From the NCBI RefSeq assembly GCF_014773545.1, contig NZ_SDDV01000008.1, positions 1-64,000 on the forward strand: a stretch of DNA of 64,000 nucleotides, in the 5' to 3' direction. The notes under the pieces are model-generated. The model had not been told where the DNA came from. It saw nothing but the letters and a program-made list of their open reading frames with translations, and searched no databases. Positions 1 through 10,980 of this stretch are shown here, piece by piece. A program made the position numbers and the translations under genes. Numbering within the stretch: position 1 is the stretch's first letter; every line of letters begins with the position of its first letter. This DNA comes from Hydrogenophaga sp. Its GTDB lineage: Bacteria > Pseudomonadota > Gammaproteobacteria > Burkholderiales > Burkholderiaceae_C.

Positions 1-25
1 TGTCGGCGACTTCTGGTGGGTCTTT

Positions 26-3000
26 GTGCGTCTGAGTTCGATCAAGTTGTCCGGCTTCAAGTCCTTTGCCGACCCGACCAGCCTCATGCTGCCGGGGCAG
101 TTGGTGGGCGTGGTCGGCCCCAATGGCTGCGGCAAGTCCAACATCATGGACGCGGTGCGCTGGGTGTTGGGCGAGTCCAAGGCATCCGAGCTGCGCGGCG
201 AGTCGATGCAGGACGTGATCTTCAACGGCAGCCACAGCCGCAAACCCGCCAGCCGCTCCAGTGTCGAGCTGGTGTTTGACAACGCCGACCAGCGTGCAGG
301 CGGCCCGTGGAGCCAGTTCGCCGAGATCGCGGTCAAGCGCGTGCTCACGCGCGACGGCAGCAGCAGCTACCACATCAACAACCAGTCGGTGCGTCGCCGT
401 GACGTGCAAGACGTGTTTCTGGGCACCGGTCTGGGCCCGCGCGCCTACGCCATCATCGGCCAGGGCACCATCAGCCGCATCATCGAGTCCAGGCCGCAGG
501 ACTTGCGCTTGTTCCTGGAAGAAGCCGCCGGGGTCTCGAAGTACAAGGAGCGCCGCCGCGAAACCGCGCAGCGGCTGGAAGAAACGCGCGAAAACCTGAC
601 CCGGGTGCAAGACATTGTGCGCGAACTCAAAGCCAACCTGGACAAGCTGGAACGACAGGCCGAGCGGGCTGCGCACTACCATAAGCTGCACGCCAGCGTC
701 ACACTCAAGCAAGGGCAGCTCTGGTTTCTCAGACATGCCCAGGCGCAGGCCGAACAGACACGACTCAAGCTCTGCGCCGCCCAGGCGGACGAGGACATCC
801 GGGCACGCAGCGCCGAGCTGCGCCGCACCGAGTCCGATCTGGAAACCATTCGCCAGACGCATTACGAGGCCGGCGACCGGGTCAACCAGGCGCAGGGCCA
901 GTTGTACGAAGCCAACGCCCGGGTGGGCGAGATCGAGGCGCACATTCGCTTCGTGCAGGAGAGCCGCCAGCGGGTCGAGCTGCAACTGACGCAGCTCAAA
1001 GAACAACTGAAGTCCTGGACGGCGCGCGCCCAGGACACCGGCTGCGAACTCGAGCGGCTGGCCCAGGCGCTGGCCGACGCGCAAGCACATGCACAGCAAC
1101 TGATGGCGCAGGTTCAAGAGCAGGCGCAGACCTTGCCGGCGCTGGAAGACGGCTGGCGCCAGAGCCAGGCCAACGCCGGCCAGCAGCGCGCGCGCGTGGC
1201 GCAATGGCAGCAGCAGATTCAGGTGCTGGCGGCCGAGCAGCGCGGCATCGACGAGCACAGCGCTCAGCTCAGGCAGCGCGGCGAACGCCTGCAGACCGAG
1301 CGCCATACGCTGCCTGCGCCCGACCCGGCGGAGCTGCTGGCGGCGCACAGCCAGTCGGCGCTCGCGCAGGAAGAAGCCCAGCACAAGGACGCGCACCTGC
1401 TGCAACTGCAAGACAGTCTGCCCCGGCTCGACGCGCTGCGCCGCGCCGCACAGCAGGCTTTGAACCAGGAATTGGCACTGCAAGCCAAGCTGTCGGCGCG
1501 CCGCGACGCGCTGGCGGCCTTGCAGGCCAAGCTGCGCAGCAACGAACAACTCAAACCCTGGCTGGCCCAGCACGGACTGGACGGGTTGCCGGCGCTGTGG
1601 AGCCGCATGCAGGTCGAACCCGGCTGGGAAAACGCGTTCGAGGCCGCTTTGCGCGAGCGCCTGGGCGGACTTGAGGTCGCGCGGTTGGAGCAGGTGTGCG
1701 CCTTGAGCGGCGCCGCCCCGCCGGCCAAACTCTGCTTTTACCAGCCGCCAGCGGCCGCCGCGCCCCTGGCCGAGCGCGCGCAGTTGCTGCCCGGCGAAGT
1801 GATTTACCTGCCCGAGGGCCACGCCGTCAGCGCGCACAGCCTGAGTTTTTACGCGCCCGACAGCGCTCAGGCCGGCTTGTTGGCACGCGCACACGAAATT
1901 GAAAACCTGAGTCTGGAAGTCAAAACCCAGACCCTGCTGGTCGAACAGGCCCGCGCCGCGCTGCTACACGCCGAAGCCAGCGAGCAGGAGGCAGCGCAGC
2001 AATTGGTGCAGGCGCGCCGCGCAGCCGGCGCGGCGCGCAGCCGCGCGCACGAATGCCAGGTGCAGGTGCTGCGCCTGACCCAGGGCGCGCAGCAGAGCCG
2101 CACACGCCAAGAACAAATCGCCACCGATCTGACCGAGATCGACGCCCAACTGCAAGACCTGCAGGAACGCCGCATGGCGGCCGAGTCCCGCCTCGAAGCA
2201 CTGGCCCTGCAACGGGCCGACGGCCAGCAGCAGCAGCTCCAGCTCGACGAGCAGGCGCTGGCGGCCGAACGGGCGCTGCAAATGGCGCGTCTGCAACAGC
2301 GCGCGCTCGAGCGCAGCGCCCAGGAAGCCGCATTTGCGCTGCGCAGCCTGCAAGCGCGCCAGGCCGAGCTGCAACGCGCGCTGCAAACGGCTGCAACGCA
2401 GGAGCAAGCGCTAAGCGCCGCGGCCAAGCGCAGCGCCGAGGAACTGTTGGGCCTGAATGCCAGCGACGCGCCAACCGGTCTGCAGCAGGCACTGGCGCAC
2501 AGGATCGAATGTGAACAGGCGCTGGGCGCGCAGCGCCAGCGCTACGACGAGCTCACACGCAAGCTGCGCGCCAGCGACGAACGCCGCCTGCAGCTCGAAC
2601 GCGAGCTCGACCCTTTGCGCGCGCGCAGCACCGAATACCAGCTCAAGGAGCAGGCCGCACGGCTGGCGGTCGAACAATTCTGCGGCTTGCTCGAAAATGC
2701 CCAGGCCGATCTGGCTGCGCTGCAGCGCAGCGTCGAGCAAGACGAGGTTCGGCTGAGCGGCCTGCCAAGCGAGATCGACCGCTTACAGCGCGAAATTCAG
2801 GCGCTGGGCGCGGTCAATCTGGCGGCTCTCGGAGAACTCGAGGTGGCGCGCGAACGCCAGACCTTTCTGGATGCCCAGTCGGCCGACCTGCTGCAGGCCA
2901 TCCAGACGCTGGAAGATGCGATTAGAAAAATTGACGCCCAAACCCGCGCCCTGCTGGCCGACACCTTTGCCGGCGTCAACACCCACTTCGGCCAGTTGTT

Positions 3001-3421
3001 CCCCGAACTGTTTGGCGGCGGCAGCGCCCGCCTGCTGATGACGGGCGAAGAAATTCTTGACGCCGGCGTGCAGGTGCTGGCGCAGCCGCCGGGCAAGAAA
3101 ATACAGAGCATTCACCTGCTCTCGGGTGGCGAGAAGGCGCTCACCGCCATTGCTCTGGTGTTTGCCATTTTTCAGCTCAACCCGGCGCCGTTTTGCCTGC
3201 TCGACGAAGTCGACGCGCCGCTGGACGACGCCAACACCGAGCGTTATGCAAAACTGGTCCGGACGATGTCGCGCCAGACACAATTTCTTTTCATCAGCCA
3301 CAACAAAATTGCGATGGAAATGGCGGCACAACTGATCGGCGTGACGATGCAGGAGCAAGGTGTTTCGCGTATCGTTGCGGTGGACATGGTGTCCGCTGCC
3401 GGTATGCTTGCAGCCACCTGA
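26..3421 (+). CDS. smc: Chromosome segregation ATPase SMC
   Basis: Condensin ATPase that organises and helps segregate the chromosome, normally with ScpA and ScpB. The 1131-residue protein starts MRLSSIKLSGFKSFADPTS, the typical SMC opening. The Walker A motif GPNGCGKS is at residues 31-38. A long Gln/Ala/Glu-rich coiled coil follows, with a hinge-like non-coiled segment near residues 500-620. The C-terminal head carries LSGGEKAL from about residue 1032 and the Walker B CLLDEVDAPLDD shortly after. The GTG start is chosen because it gives the family N terminus. First gene of a forward smc-zipA-ligA run, 15 bp before zipA. Complete and of normal length. Confidence 0.97.
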   Translation: MRLSSIKLSGFKSFADPTSLMLPGQLVGVVGPNGCGKSNIMDAVRWVLGESKASELRGESMQDVIFNGSHSRKPASRSSVELVFDNADQRAGGPWSQFAEIAVKRVLTRDGSSSYHINNQSVRRRDVQDVFLGTGLGPRAYAIIGQGTISRIIESRPQDLRLFLEEAAGVSKYKERRRETAQRLEETRENLTRVQDIVRELKANLDKLERQAERAAHYHKLHASVTLKQGQLWFLRHAQAQAEQTRLKLCAAQADEDIRARSAELRRTESDLETIRQTHYEAGDRVNQAQGQLYEANARVGEIEAHIRFVQESRQRVELQLTQLKEQLKSWTARAQDTGCELERLAQALADAQAHAQQLMAQVQEQAQTLPALEDGWRQSQANAGQQRARVAQWQQQIQVLAAEQRGIDEHSAQLRQRGERLQTERHTLPAPDPAELLAAHSQSALAQEEAQHKDAHLLQLQDSLPRLDALRRAAQQALNQELALQAKLSARRDALAALQAKLRSNEQLKPWLAQHGLDGLPALWSRMQVEPGWENAFEAALRERLGGLEVARLEQVCALSGAAPPAKLCFYQPPAAAAPLAERAQLLPGEVIYLPEGHAVSAHSLSFYAPDSAQAGLLARAHEIENLSLEVKTQTLLVEQARAALLHAEASEQEAAQQLVQARRAAGAARSRAHECQVQVLRLTQGAQQSRTRQEQIATDLTEIDAQLQDLQERRMAAESRLEALALQRADGQQQQLQLDEQALAAERALQMARLQQRALERSAQEAAFALRSLQARQAELQRALQTAATQEQALSAAAKRSAEELLGLNASDAPTGLQQALAHRIECEQALGAQRQRYDELTRKLRASDERRLQLERELDPLRARSTEYQLKEQAARLAVEQFCGLLENAQADLAALQRSVEQDEVRLSGLPSEIDRLQREIQALGAVNLAALGELEVARERQTFLDAQSADLLQAIQTLEDAIRKIDAQTRALLADTFAGVNTHFGQLFPELFGGGSARLLMTGEEILDAGVQVLAQPPGKKIQSIHLLSGGEKALTAIALVFAIFQLNPAPFCLLDEVDAPLDDANTERYAKLVRTMSRQTQFLFISHNKIAMEMAAQLIGVTMQEQGVSRIVAVDMVSAAGMLAAT

Positions 3422-3436
3422 ACTCGAACCTGAACC

Positions 3437-4546
3437 ATGAGCACACTACAAATCAGCCTGGCGGTCATCGGCGTTCTGGTGCTGGTATGCGTGATCGCCT
3501 ACAACGTCTGGATTGTTCGCAAGAACGCACCGCGCACCGCCCGCCCACCCGGCGCAGCGCCAGCGCGCACCGATACCGACTTGGCCGCAGCCGCAAAGCC
3601 GCAAAGCGGCCGCATCGAACCGGTGCTGGACGCCAGCCTGAGCCCGGCTGCAAGCGCCTGGCGCGCGCCGACGGCAGCGGCGCTGCCGGTTCTGCTCAAC
3701 ACGGTGTTGCAGCCGGCAGACAAAAAGCAGGCGCTTGATGTCCTGATCGACGTGATCGCCCCGCTGCAGCTCGAAGCACCGGTTTCAGGCGACGCGCTGC
3801 TGGCCGCCCTGCCCGGCACACGCCGCGTCGGTAGCAAACCGTTTGCGCTCGAAGCACAGAACCAGGCCAGCGGCGAATGGGAGAGCCCGCGTGCCGGTCA
3901 GCGCTACCGCGCACTGCAAGCCGGCGTTCAGTTGGCCAATCGCACCGGCGCGCTCAACGACATCGAATTCTCCGAATTCATCGTCAAGACCCAGGCCTTT
4001 GCCGACGCCGTCGGCGCTGCGCCCGATTTTCCCGACATGCGCGCCGAGGTCGGGCGTGCGCGCGAACTCGACGCCTTCGCCAGCAGCCACGACGCCCAGC
4101 TCCGTTTCACCGTGCGCGCGCGCAGCGCCGCCTGGAGCCCCGGCTACGTGGTGCAGCACGCCGCCCGACTCGGCTTCGTGGCCGGCTCGCTGCCTGGGCG
4201 CATGGTAGTGCCGGGCAGCCAAAGCGGGCAGGCGCCGCTGCTCAGCCTGAGCCTGGACCCACAAGCCGCGATGGCCGAAGAACCCGAGCACAGCGCGCTG
4301 CGCGAAATCACGCTGGCACTTGAAGTCACCCACGTGGCGCGCAGCGAGCAAGCTTTCGTTCGTCTGCGCCAGAGTGCTGCCGCGCTGGCGCAGGAGATGG
4401 ACGGTGTGGTCACCGACGACGCCGGTCAAGCGCTGTCGAACGACGCCATGGACCTCATCGGTGCCGACTTGGAAGCTTTGTACGACGCACTCGATCGGCG
4501 CGATCTCTGCGCCGGATCGCCGCAAGCGCGCCGGCTGTTCAGTTGA
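3437..4546 (+). CDS. zipA: Cell division protein ZipA
   Basis: Inner-membrane protein expected to bind the FtsZ C-terminal tail and anchor the Z ring. The 369 residues open with one membrane helix (about residues 5-24, ISLAVIGVLVLVCVIAYNVW), then a Pro/Ala-rich linker. A globular C-terminal region (about 220-360) ends with the helix containing LIGADLEALYDALDRRDL and fits the FtsZ-binding domain. The position between smc and ligA is the usual one for zipA in Burkholderiales and supports the call, because the sequence itself is poorly conserved. Probably co-transcribed with smc. Confidence 0.85.
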   Translation: MSTLQISLAVIGVLVLVCVIAYNVWIVRKNAPRTARPPGAAPARTDTDLAAAAKPQSGRIEPVLDASLSPAASAWRAPTAAALPVLLNTVLQPADKKQALDVLIDVIAPLQLEAPVSGDALLAALPGTRRVGSKPFALEAQNQASGEWESPRAGQRYRALQAGVQLANRTGALNDIEFSEFIVKTQAFADAVGAAPDFPDMRAEVGRARELDAFASSHDAQLRFTVRARSAAWSPGYVVQHAARLGFVAGSLPGRMVVPGSQSGQAPLLSLSLDPQAAMAEEPEHSALREITLALEVTHVARSEQAFVRLRQSAAALAQEMDGVVTDDAGQALSNDAMDLIGADLEALYDALDRRDLCAGSPQARRLFS

Positions 4547-4620
4547 GCAGCGGCCCCTTGTCCCGGCGCGCCAGCGTCGTGCCGGGCACCGCTGCCCGAC
4601 GAGCTTCGACCCGCAATTAA

Positions 4621-6699
<2,079 letters not shown>

Positions 6700-6781
6700 A
6701 CGCGCTGCCCATGCCGGGCCGGGTGGCGCTGCGCACAGACCCGGCCGAGCAAGCCGCCGCCCGCTTGGCCGTGTCACCGGC

Positions 6782-8131
6782 TCAGGGGCGCGCGCCCACC
6801 AGCACCGTGACCATGCGCTCGGGTTGCAGCACGCGGGCAAAGGCGCGCCGCACATCGTCTGCGCTGACGCGCTGCACCTGATCGCGCCAGGTCTGCAGAT
6901 GGTCGAGCGGCAGGCCGTTCCAGGCGATGCTGCTGACCTGATCGAGCAACTCGCGGTTGCTGTCTATGCGCAGCGCAAAACCGTTCACCAGAAAATCCTT
7001 CGCGGCCTGCAATTCGGCCTCGGTCGGCCCTTGCTCGACGAACTGGCGCAACAGGCCGTGCGCCAAGGCAAGCGCCAAGTCGGCCTGCTCGGGCCGGGTG
7101 CTGAGCCCGATCTGGAACGCACCGGCGTGCAGACCGGGCGAGAAAAAGCTGTGCACGCTGTAGCTCAGGCCACGTTTTTCCCGCACCTCGGTGGTCAGGC
7201 GCGAGGTGAAACCGCCGCCCCCAAAAATGTGATTGCCCACCAGCAGGGGAAAGAAATCGGGGTCGGCGCGCGGCACGCCGGGCTGACCGATCAGCACCTG
7301 CGCCTGCGCGGCGGCAAACGGAATGCGCTCGCTGACAGCGCGGCTCAGGGCTTGCACCTGCGCCAACTCGGGCAGCGCAGCGCAGCCGTGCGGCGCCACG
7401 GCGGCCATCAACTGGCCGACGATGAGCTCGGCCCGGGCGCGGTCGATGGCGCCGACCAGACTCACCTTGGCCCGGCAGGCGACGACGTGGCGGCGATAAA
7501 ACGCGCGCATGTCAGCCGCCGTGATGGCGCCCAGCGTGGCCGCCCGGGGTTCGAAGCCGTACGGGTGGTCGCCAAAAACGGCACGTGCAAACGCGCGCTC
7601 GGCATGCGTGGCGGGCTGAGTTTCGGCCTCTTGCATGGCTGCCAACAGGCGTTCGCGCTCGCGCTGCCAAACCCGGGCCGGCCAGGCCGGGGCCGCCAAC
7701 TGCTGCGCGGCCAGCGCGACGGCGCGCTCGAGCAGCTCAGGCTCGCTCAGGCTGCGCAAGGAAACGCTGAAACGGTCGCGGCTGGCCCGGGCGCCAAACT
7801 GCGCGCCCAGGTCGACCCAGGCCAGACCGAGCTGGTTTTCATCCAGCGCCGGCCGACCCGCGTGTGCCAACACGCCGGCCGACAGCAGTTGCGCCGTCGC
7901 GCTGGCCAGTCCGGCCTGATGCGCTGCGTCGCGCCGGCTGCCGCCGTCGAAATTGAGCTGCAGGTCGAGCATGGGAATCGATGGATTGGGCACCAGGTAC
8001 ACGCGCGCGCCGCTGGCGTGCGTCCAATGCTCGATCGGAATCACGGCGTGCGCGGGCAGCACGGCAAACAGCGCGCCCAAGGGCAGCAGGGGCACGCAAA
8101 GACGGCGCCACAGCGCAAAAAAAAGGTTCAT
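6782..8131 (-). CDS. M16 family peptidase-like protein without the zinc motif
   Basis: Pitrilysin-family protein of 449 residues. The ATG at 8131 is preferred to an in-frame TTG at 8164 because it gives a clean signal peptide (MNLFFALWRRLCVPLLPLGALF ending AHA), implying periplasmic location. The HxxEH zinc motif expected near the N terminus is replaced by LASATAQLLSAG, so it is probably the non-catalytic partner of the active M16 protein encoded next to it. The C-terminal M16 domain features RGLSYSVHSFF and FQIGLSTRPEQ are present. The substrate is unknown. The two genes are co-oriented and separated by a short repeat-bearing spacer. Confidence 0.85.
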   Translation of the reverse strand: MNLFFALWRRLCVPLLPLGALFAVLPAHAVIPIEHWTHASGARVYLVPNPSIPMLDLQLNFDGGSRRDAAHQAGLASATAQLLSAGVLAHAGRPALDENQLGLAWVDLGAQFGARASRDRFSVSLRSLSEPELLERAVALAAQQLAAPAWPARVWQRERERLLAAMQEAETQPATHAERAFARAVFGDHPYGFEPRAATLGAITAADMRAFYRRHVVACRAKVSLVGAIDRARAELIVGQLMAAVAPHGCAALPELAQVQALSRAVSERIPFAAAQAQVLIGQPGVPRADPDFFPLLVGNHIFGGGGFTSRLTTEVREKRGLSYSVHSFFSPGLHAGAFQIGLSTRPEQADLALALAHGLLRQFVEQGPTEAELQAAKDFLVNGFALRIDSNRELLDQVSSIAWNGLPLDHLQTWRDQVQRVSADDVRRAFARVLQPERMVTVLVGARP

Positions 8132-8175
8132 GGCAAAAAATCCGTTGACGCGGGTCGGATTCAAGGGCGCGCTTG

Positions 8176-8325
8176 CTTATTGATCCGGCTTATTGATCCG
8201 GCCCTGTGAAGTCTCAATTTCCGTTCGGGTTGAGCCTGTCGAAACCCTTGAATCCCGATCATCCTGAGCCTGTCGAAGGACTGGCTCAGGGCGAATGGTT
8301 CATATTTCATCGGGCCGGATCAATA
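8176..8325. repeat. Repeat element bounded by a 14-bp perfect inverted repeat
   Basis: TATTGATCCGGCCC at 8191-8204 has its exact reverse complement at 8312-8325. The left arm is preceded by a 13-bp tandem duplication (CTTATTGATCCGG at 8176-8188 and 8189-8201). The interior (about 8222-8293) carries two head-to-tail copies of the GAGCCTGTCGAA core common in Burkholderiales genomes. It fills the gap between the two M16 genes and its right arm overlaps the 3' end of the upstream peptidase gene. Confidence 0.75.
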
Positions 8326-9773
8326 GGGCGGGCTGCAAGCGCGCCGGCGCGGCGATCCGGGTCTGGCAGCAACACCGCGGTATTGAGCTGGCGCTCAGAA
8401 AAATAACGCTGCGCCACCGACTGCACCTGCGCCGCCGTGACGCCGCGCAGGGCGGTCATGAGGCGCTCGCCGGCGTCCACGTCCAGGCCGTTGATCCAGT
8501 CGTTGCCGAGCTCGCGCGCCTGGTTGAACATCGAATCGAGCTGAAAGACTTCAGCCGCCATCCACTGCGTTTTGACGCGCGCCAGCTCGGCCGGGCTGAT
8601 GCCGTCGCGCGCGATGCGCGCCAGCTCGGCTTTGAGCGCCGCCTCGACCGCTTGGGTGCCGACGCCCTGGGCTGGCACGGCGCTGAGAAAAAACAACTGC
8701 GGGCCGCGCCCCATCAGGCCATAAAAGGCCTCGACGCTGTCGGCGCTGCGCCGGCCACCTGGCCCCACGGCGCGCACCAGCGCGCGTTCGAGCCGAGCAC
8801 CGCTGTGGCCGTCGAGCACGGCCGCCAGCACGGCCAGCGCCAGCGCGTCTTGGTTGGCGGGGTCGTCGCCACCGGTCCAGCGCGGCACCTTGTAGGCCAG
8901 CACCACCAGCGACTGATCGACTGCGGCGCGGTACTCCAGCCGACGCGGCCCGGTCTGCTCGGGCTCGTCGCGCGGCTTGCGCGGCGGCACGGCGCGCGCC
9001 GCCAGGGTGCCAAAGTGCTGCTCGGCCTGCGCGCGCACCTGCTGCACGTCGACATCGCCGACGATCACCAGCGCGGCGTTGCCCGGCACGTACCAGCGCT
9101 GATAGAAGTCGCGCACGTCCTGCGGCGTCATGGCCTCGATGTCGCTCATCCAGCCGATGATGGGCCGCCGGACCGGACTGGCCTGAAACGCCATCGCCTT
9201 GAGCGCCTCGAACAGGCGCGCGCGCGGCAGCTCTTCGACCACTTGCAAGCGCTCTTCTTTCACCACGGCGAGCTCGCGCCAGAATTCTTCGTCGGGCCAC
9301 TGATTGCGGGCAAAGCGGTCGGCTTCCAGGCGCATCACGTCCTCGATCCGGTGCGCGGGCACTTGCTGGTGATAGGCGGTGGCGTCGCGGCTGGTGAAGG
9401 CGTTTTCACGCCCGCCCAGCGCCGCAATCCGGTGCGAGAACTCACCCGGTTTGAGATCGGGCGTGCCCTTGAACAGCATATGTTCGAGCACGTGCGCCAC
9501 ACCCGAAGTGCCGTCAACTTCGTCTATGGAACCCACCCGAACCCATAGCATGTGAACGGCGGTGGGGGCGCGGCGGTCGGGCCGCACGATCAGCGTCATG
9601 CCGTTGGCGAGCGTAAAGCGCTGTGCCTGCGTCGCGCTGACGGGGCTGACGCTGGCGGCGCTGGCGGTCTGCGGCGCCGTGCTTTGTGCATCAATCCCGG
9701 CACTGCCGAGCAGCAACAGGACCGACAAGAGCGCGACCCGCAGGGTATCAGACAGAAGCAGCTTGCGTTTCAT
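8307..9773 (-). CDS. M16 family zinc metallopeptidase, periplasmic
   Basis: Catalytic pitrilysin-type peptidase of 488 residues with a signal peptide (MKRKLLLSDTLRVALLSVLLLLG). The inverted zinc motif HVLEH is at residues 94-98, within the typical GVAHVLEHMLFKG context. The GGRENAFTSRDATAYHQQVP stretch and the ERLQVVEE region that supplies the third zinc ligand follow. It precedes the motif-less M16 gene on the same strand, an arrangement often seen for heterodimeric M16 peptidases. Its last codons (PIDPAR) are encoded inside a 14-bp inverted repeat, so the extreme C terminus may be recent. The start lies 29 bp from divergent ftsY. Confidence 0.9.
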   Translation of the reverse strand: MKRKLLLSDTLRVALLSVLLLLGSAGIDAQSTAPQTASAASVSPVSATQAQRFTLANGMTLIVRPDRRAPTAVHMLWVRVGSIDEVDGTSGVAHVLEHMLFKGTPDLKPGEFSHRIAALGGRENAFTSRDATAYHQQVPAHRIEDVMRLEADRFARNQWPDEEFWRELAVVKEERLQVVEELPRARLFEALKAMAFQASPVRRPIIGWMSDIEAMTPQDVRDFYQRWYVPGNAALVIVGDVDVQQVRAQAEQHFGTLAARAVPPRKPRDEPEQTGPRRLEYRAAVDQSLVVLAYKVPRWTGGDDPANQDALALAVLAAVLDGHSGARLERALVRAVGPGGRRSADSVEAFYGLMGRGPQLFFLSAVPAQGVGTQAVEAALKAELARIARDGISPAELARVKTQWMAAEVFQLDSMFNQARELGNDWINGLDVDAGERLMTALRGVTAAQVQSVAQRYFSERQLNTAVLLPDPDRRAGALAARPIDPAR

Positions 9774-9802
9774 AGAATGCGCTTGATTTTAGAGGTTGAA
9801 CC

Positions 9803-10819
9803 ATGTTCTCGTTTTTACGAAAAAAATTATCCACGCCCAGCCCCGGCAGCGCGTCGACGACTGAAGTGAGCGCTGCGCCGGCCGCTGCAAGCGCCGCTGT
9901 GACCGATGTACCCGCTGCGGCGCGCAGCGGCTGGCTCGACAAGCTCAAGGCCGGGCTGCGCAAAACCGGCTCCAGCATTGCCACCGTGTTCACCGGCACG
10001 CGCATCGACGACGCCTTGTACGAAGACCTGGAAGCCGCGCTGCTGCTGGCCGACAGCGGCGTGCAGGCAAGCGAATTTTTGCTCGCCGACCTCAAGCGTC
10101 GCGTCAAAGAGCACAAGGCCACCGAGCCGGCCGCGGTCAAGGCCTTGCTGGTTGATGCCATTGCCGACTTGCTGCTGCCGCTGCAAAAACCGCTGGTGAT
10201 AGGCGCGCACAAGCCGACCGTCATCATGGTCGCAGGCGTCAACGGGGCGGGCAAAACCACCTCGATCGGCAAGCTCACGCGCCACCTGTGCGACGCCGGC
10301 GCCAGCGTGCTGCTGGCTGCGGCCGACACCTTTCGCGCCGCCGCGCGCGAGCAACTCGCCGTCTGGGCCGACCGCAACACGGTCGACATCATCACGCAAT
10401 CCGGCGGCGACCCGGCCGCCGTGAGCTTTGACGCCGTTTGCGCTGGGCGCGCGCGCGGGCGCGACGTGGTGTTGGTCGACACCGCCGGCCGCTTGCCGAC
10501 GCAGTTGCACCTGATGGAGGAGCTGCGCAAAATCAAACGGGTGCTGCAAAAGGCCGACCCTTCGGCCCCGCACGAGGTGTTGCTGGTGATCGACGGCAAT
10601 ACCGGCCAGAACGCGCTGGCACAGGTCAAATCGTTTGACGAGGTGCTGCAACTCAGCGGCCTGATCATCACCAAGCTCGACGGCACCGCCAAGGGCGGCG
10701 TGTTGTGCGCGATTGCGCGCGAAAAACCGGTGCCGGTGTACTTCATCGGCGTGGGCGAGAAACTGCAAGACCTGGAAACCTTCGACGCGCGCGAGTTCGC
10801 GCAGGCGCTGCTGGCTTGA
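9803..10819 (+). CDS. ftsY: Signal recognition particle receptor FtsY
   Basis: SRP-receptor GTPase that docks ribosome-nascent chain complexes at the membrane. In 338 residues it has a short charged, Ala-rich N-terminal segment, the helical N domain (about 40-130) and the G domain with G1 GVNGAGKTT at 145-153, DTAGR at 226-230, TKLDGTAKGG from 290 and the closing GVGEKLQDLETFD. The acidic A domain is very short, as in many betaproteobacteria. Divergent from the M16 peptidases with 29 bp between start codons. A 120-bp dispersed repeat follows the stop. Confidence 0.97.
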   Translation: MFSFLRKKLSTPSPGSASTTEVSAAPAAASAAVTDVPAAARSGWLDKLKAGLRKTGSSIATVFTGTRIDDALYEDLEAALLLADSGVQASEFLLADLKRRVKEHKATEPAAVKALLVDAIADLLLPLQKPLVIGAHKPTVIMVAGVNGAGKTTSIGKLTRHLCDAGASVLLAAADTFRAAAREQLAVWADRNTVDIITQSGGDPAAVSFDAVCAGRARGRDVVLVDTAGRLPTQLHLMEELRKIKRVLQKADPSAPHEVLLVIDGNTGQNALAQVKSFDEVLQLSGLIITKLDGTAKGGVLCAIAREKPVPVYFIGVGEKLQDLETFDAREFAQALLA

Positions 10820-10860
10820 TGGCGGCGCGCAAGCGCCCGCAACGCAGGGGCAGGGTCAAC

Positions 10861-10980
10861 GGGCATGACTTTGAAAGCCACCCCGGAAAATGAAAGTCAT
10901 GCCCGTTCTCCCTCACCCCCAACCCCTCTCCCGCACGCGGGAGAGGGGAGCGAAGTGAGTCGCGGCCCAACTTTCACGTC
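10861..10980. repeat. Dispersed 120-bp repeat, copy 1
   Basis: A second copy with only a few differences lies at 35734-35853. Both contain two inverted repeats: GGGCATGACTTT (10861-10872) against AAAGTCATGCCC (10893-10904), and CCCCTCTCCCGC (10923-10934) against GCGGGAGAGGGG (10937-10948). Both end in a TTTCACGTyAA motif. The last bases of this copy run into the hrpA stop codon. As RNA it would fold into two hairpins and may serve as a transcription end for ftsY and hrpA, which converge here. Confidence 0.85.
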
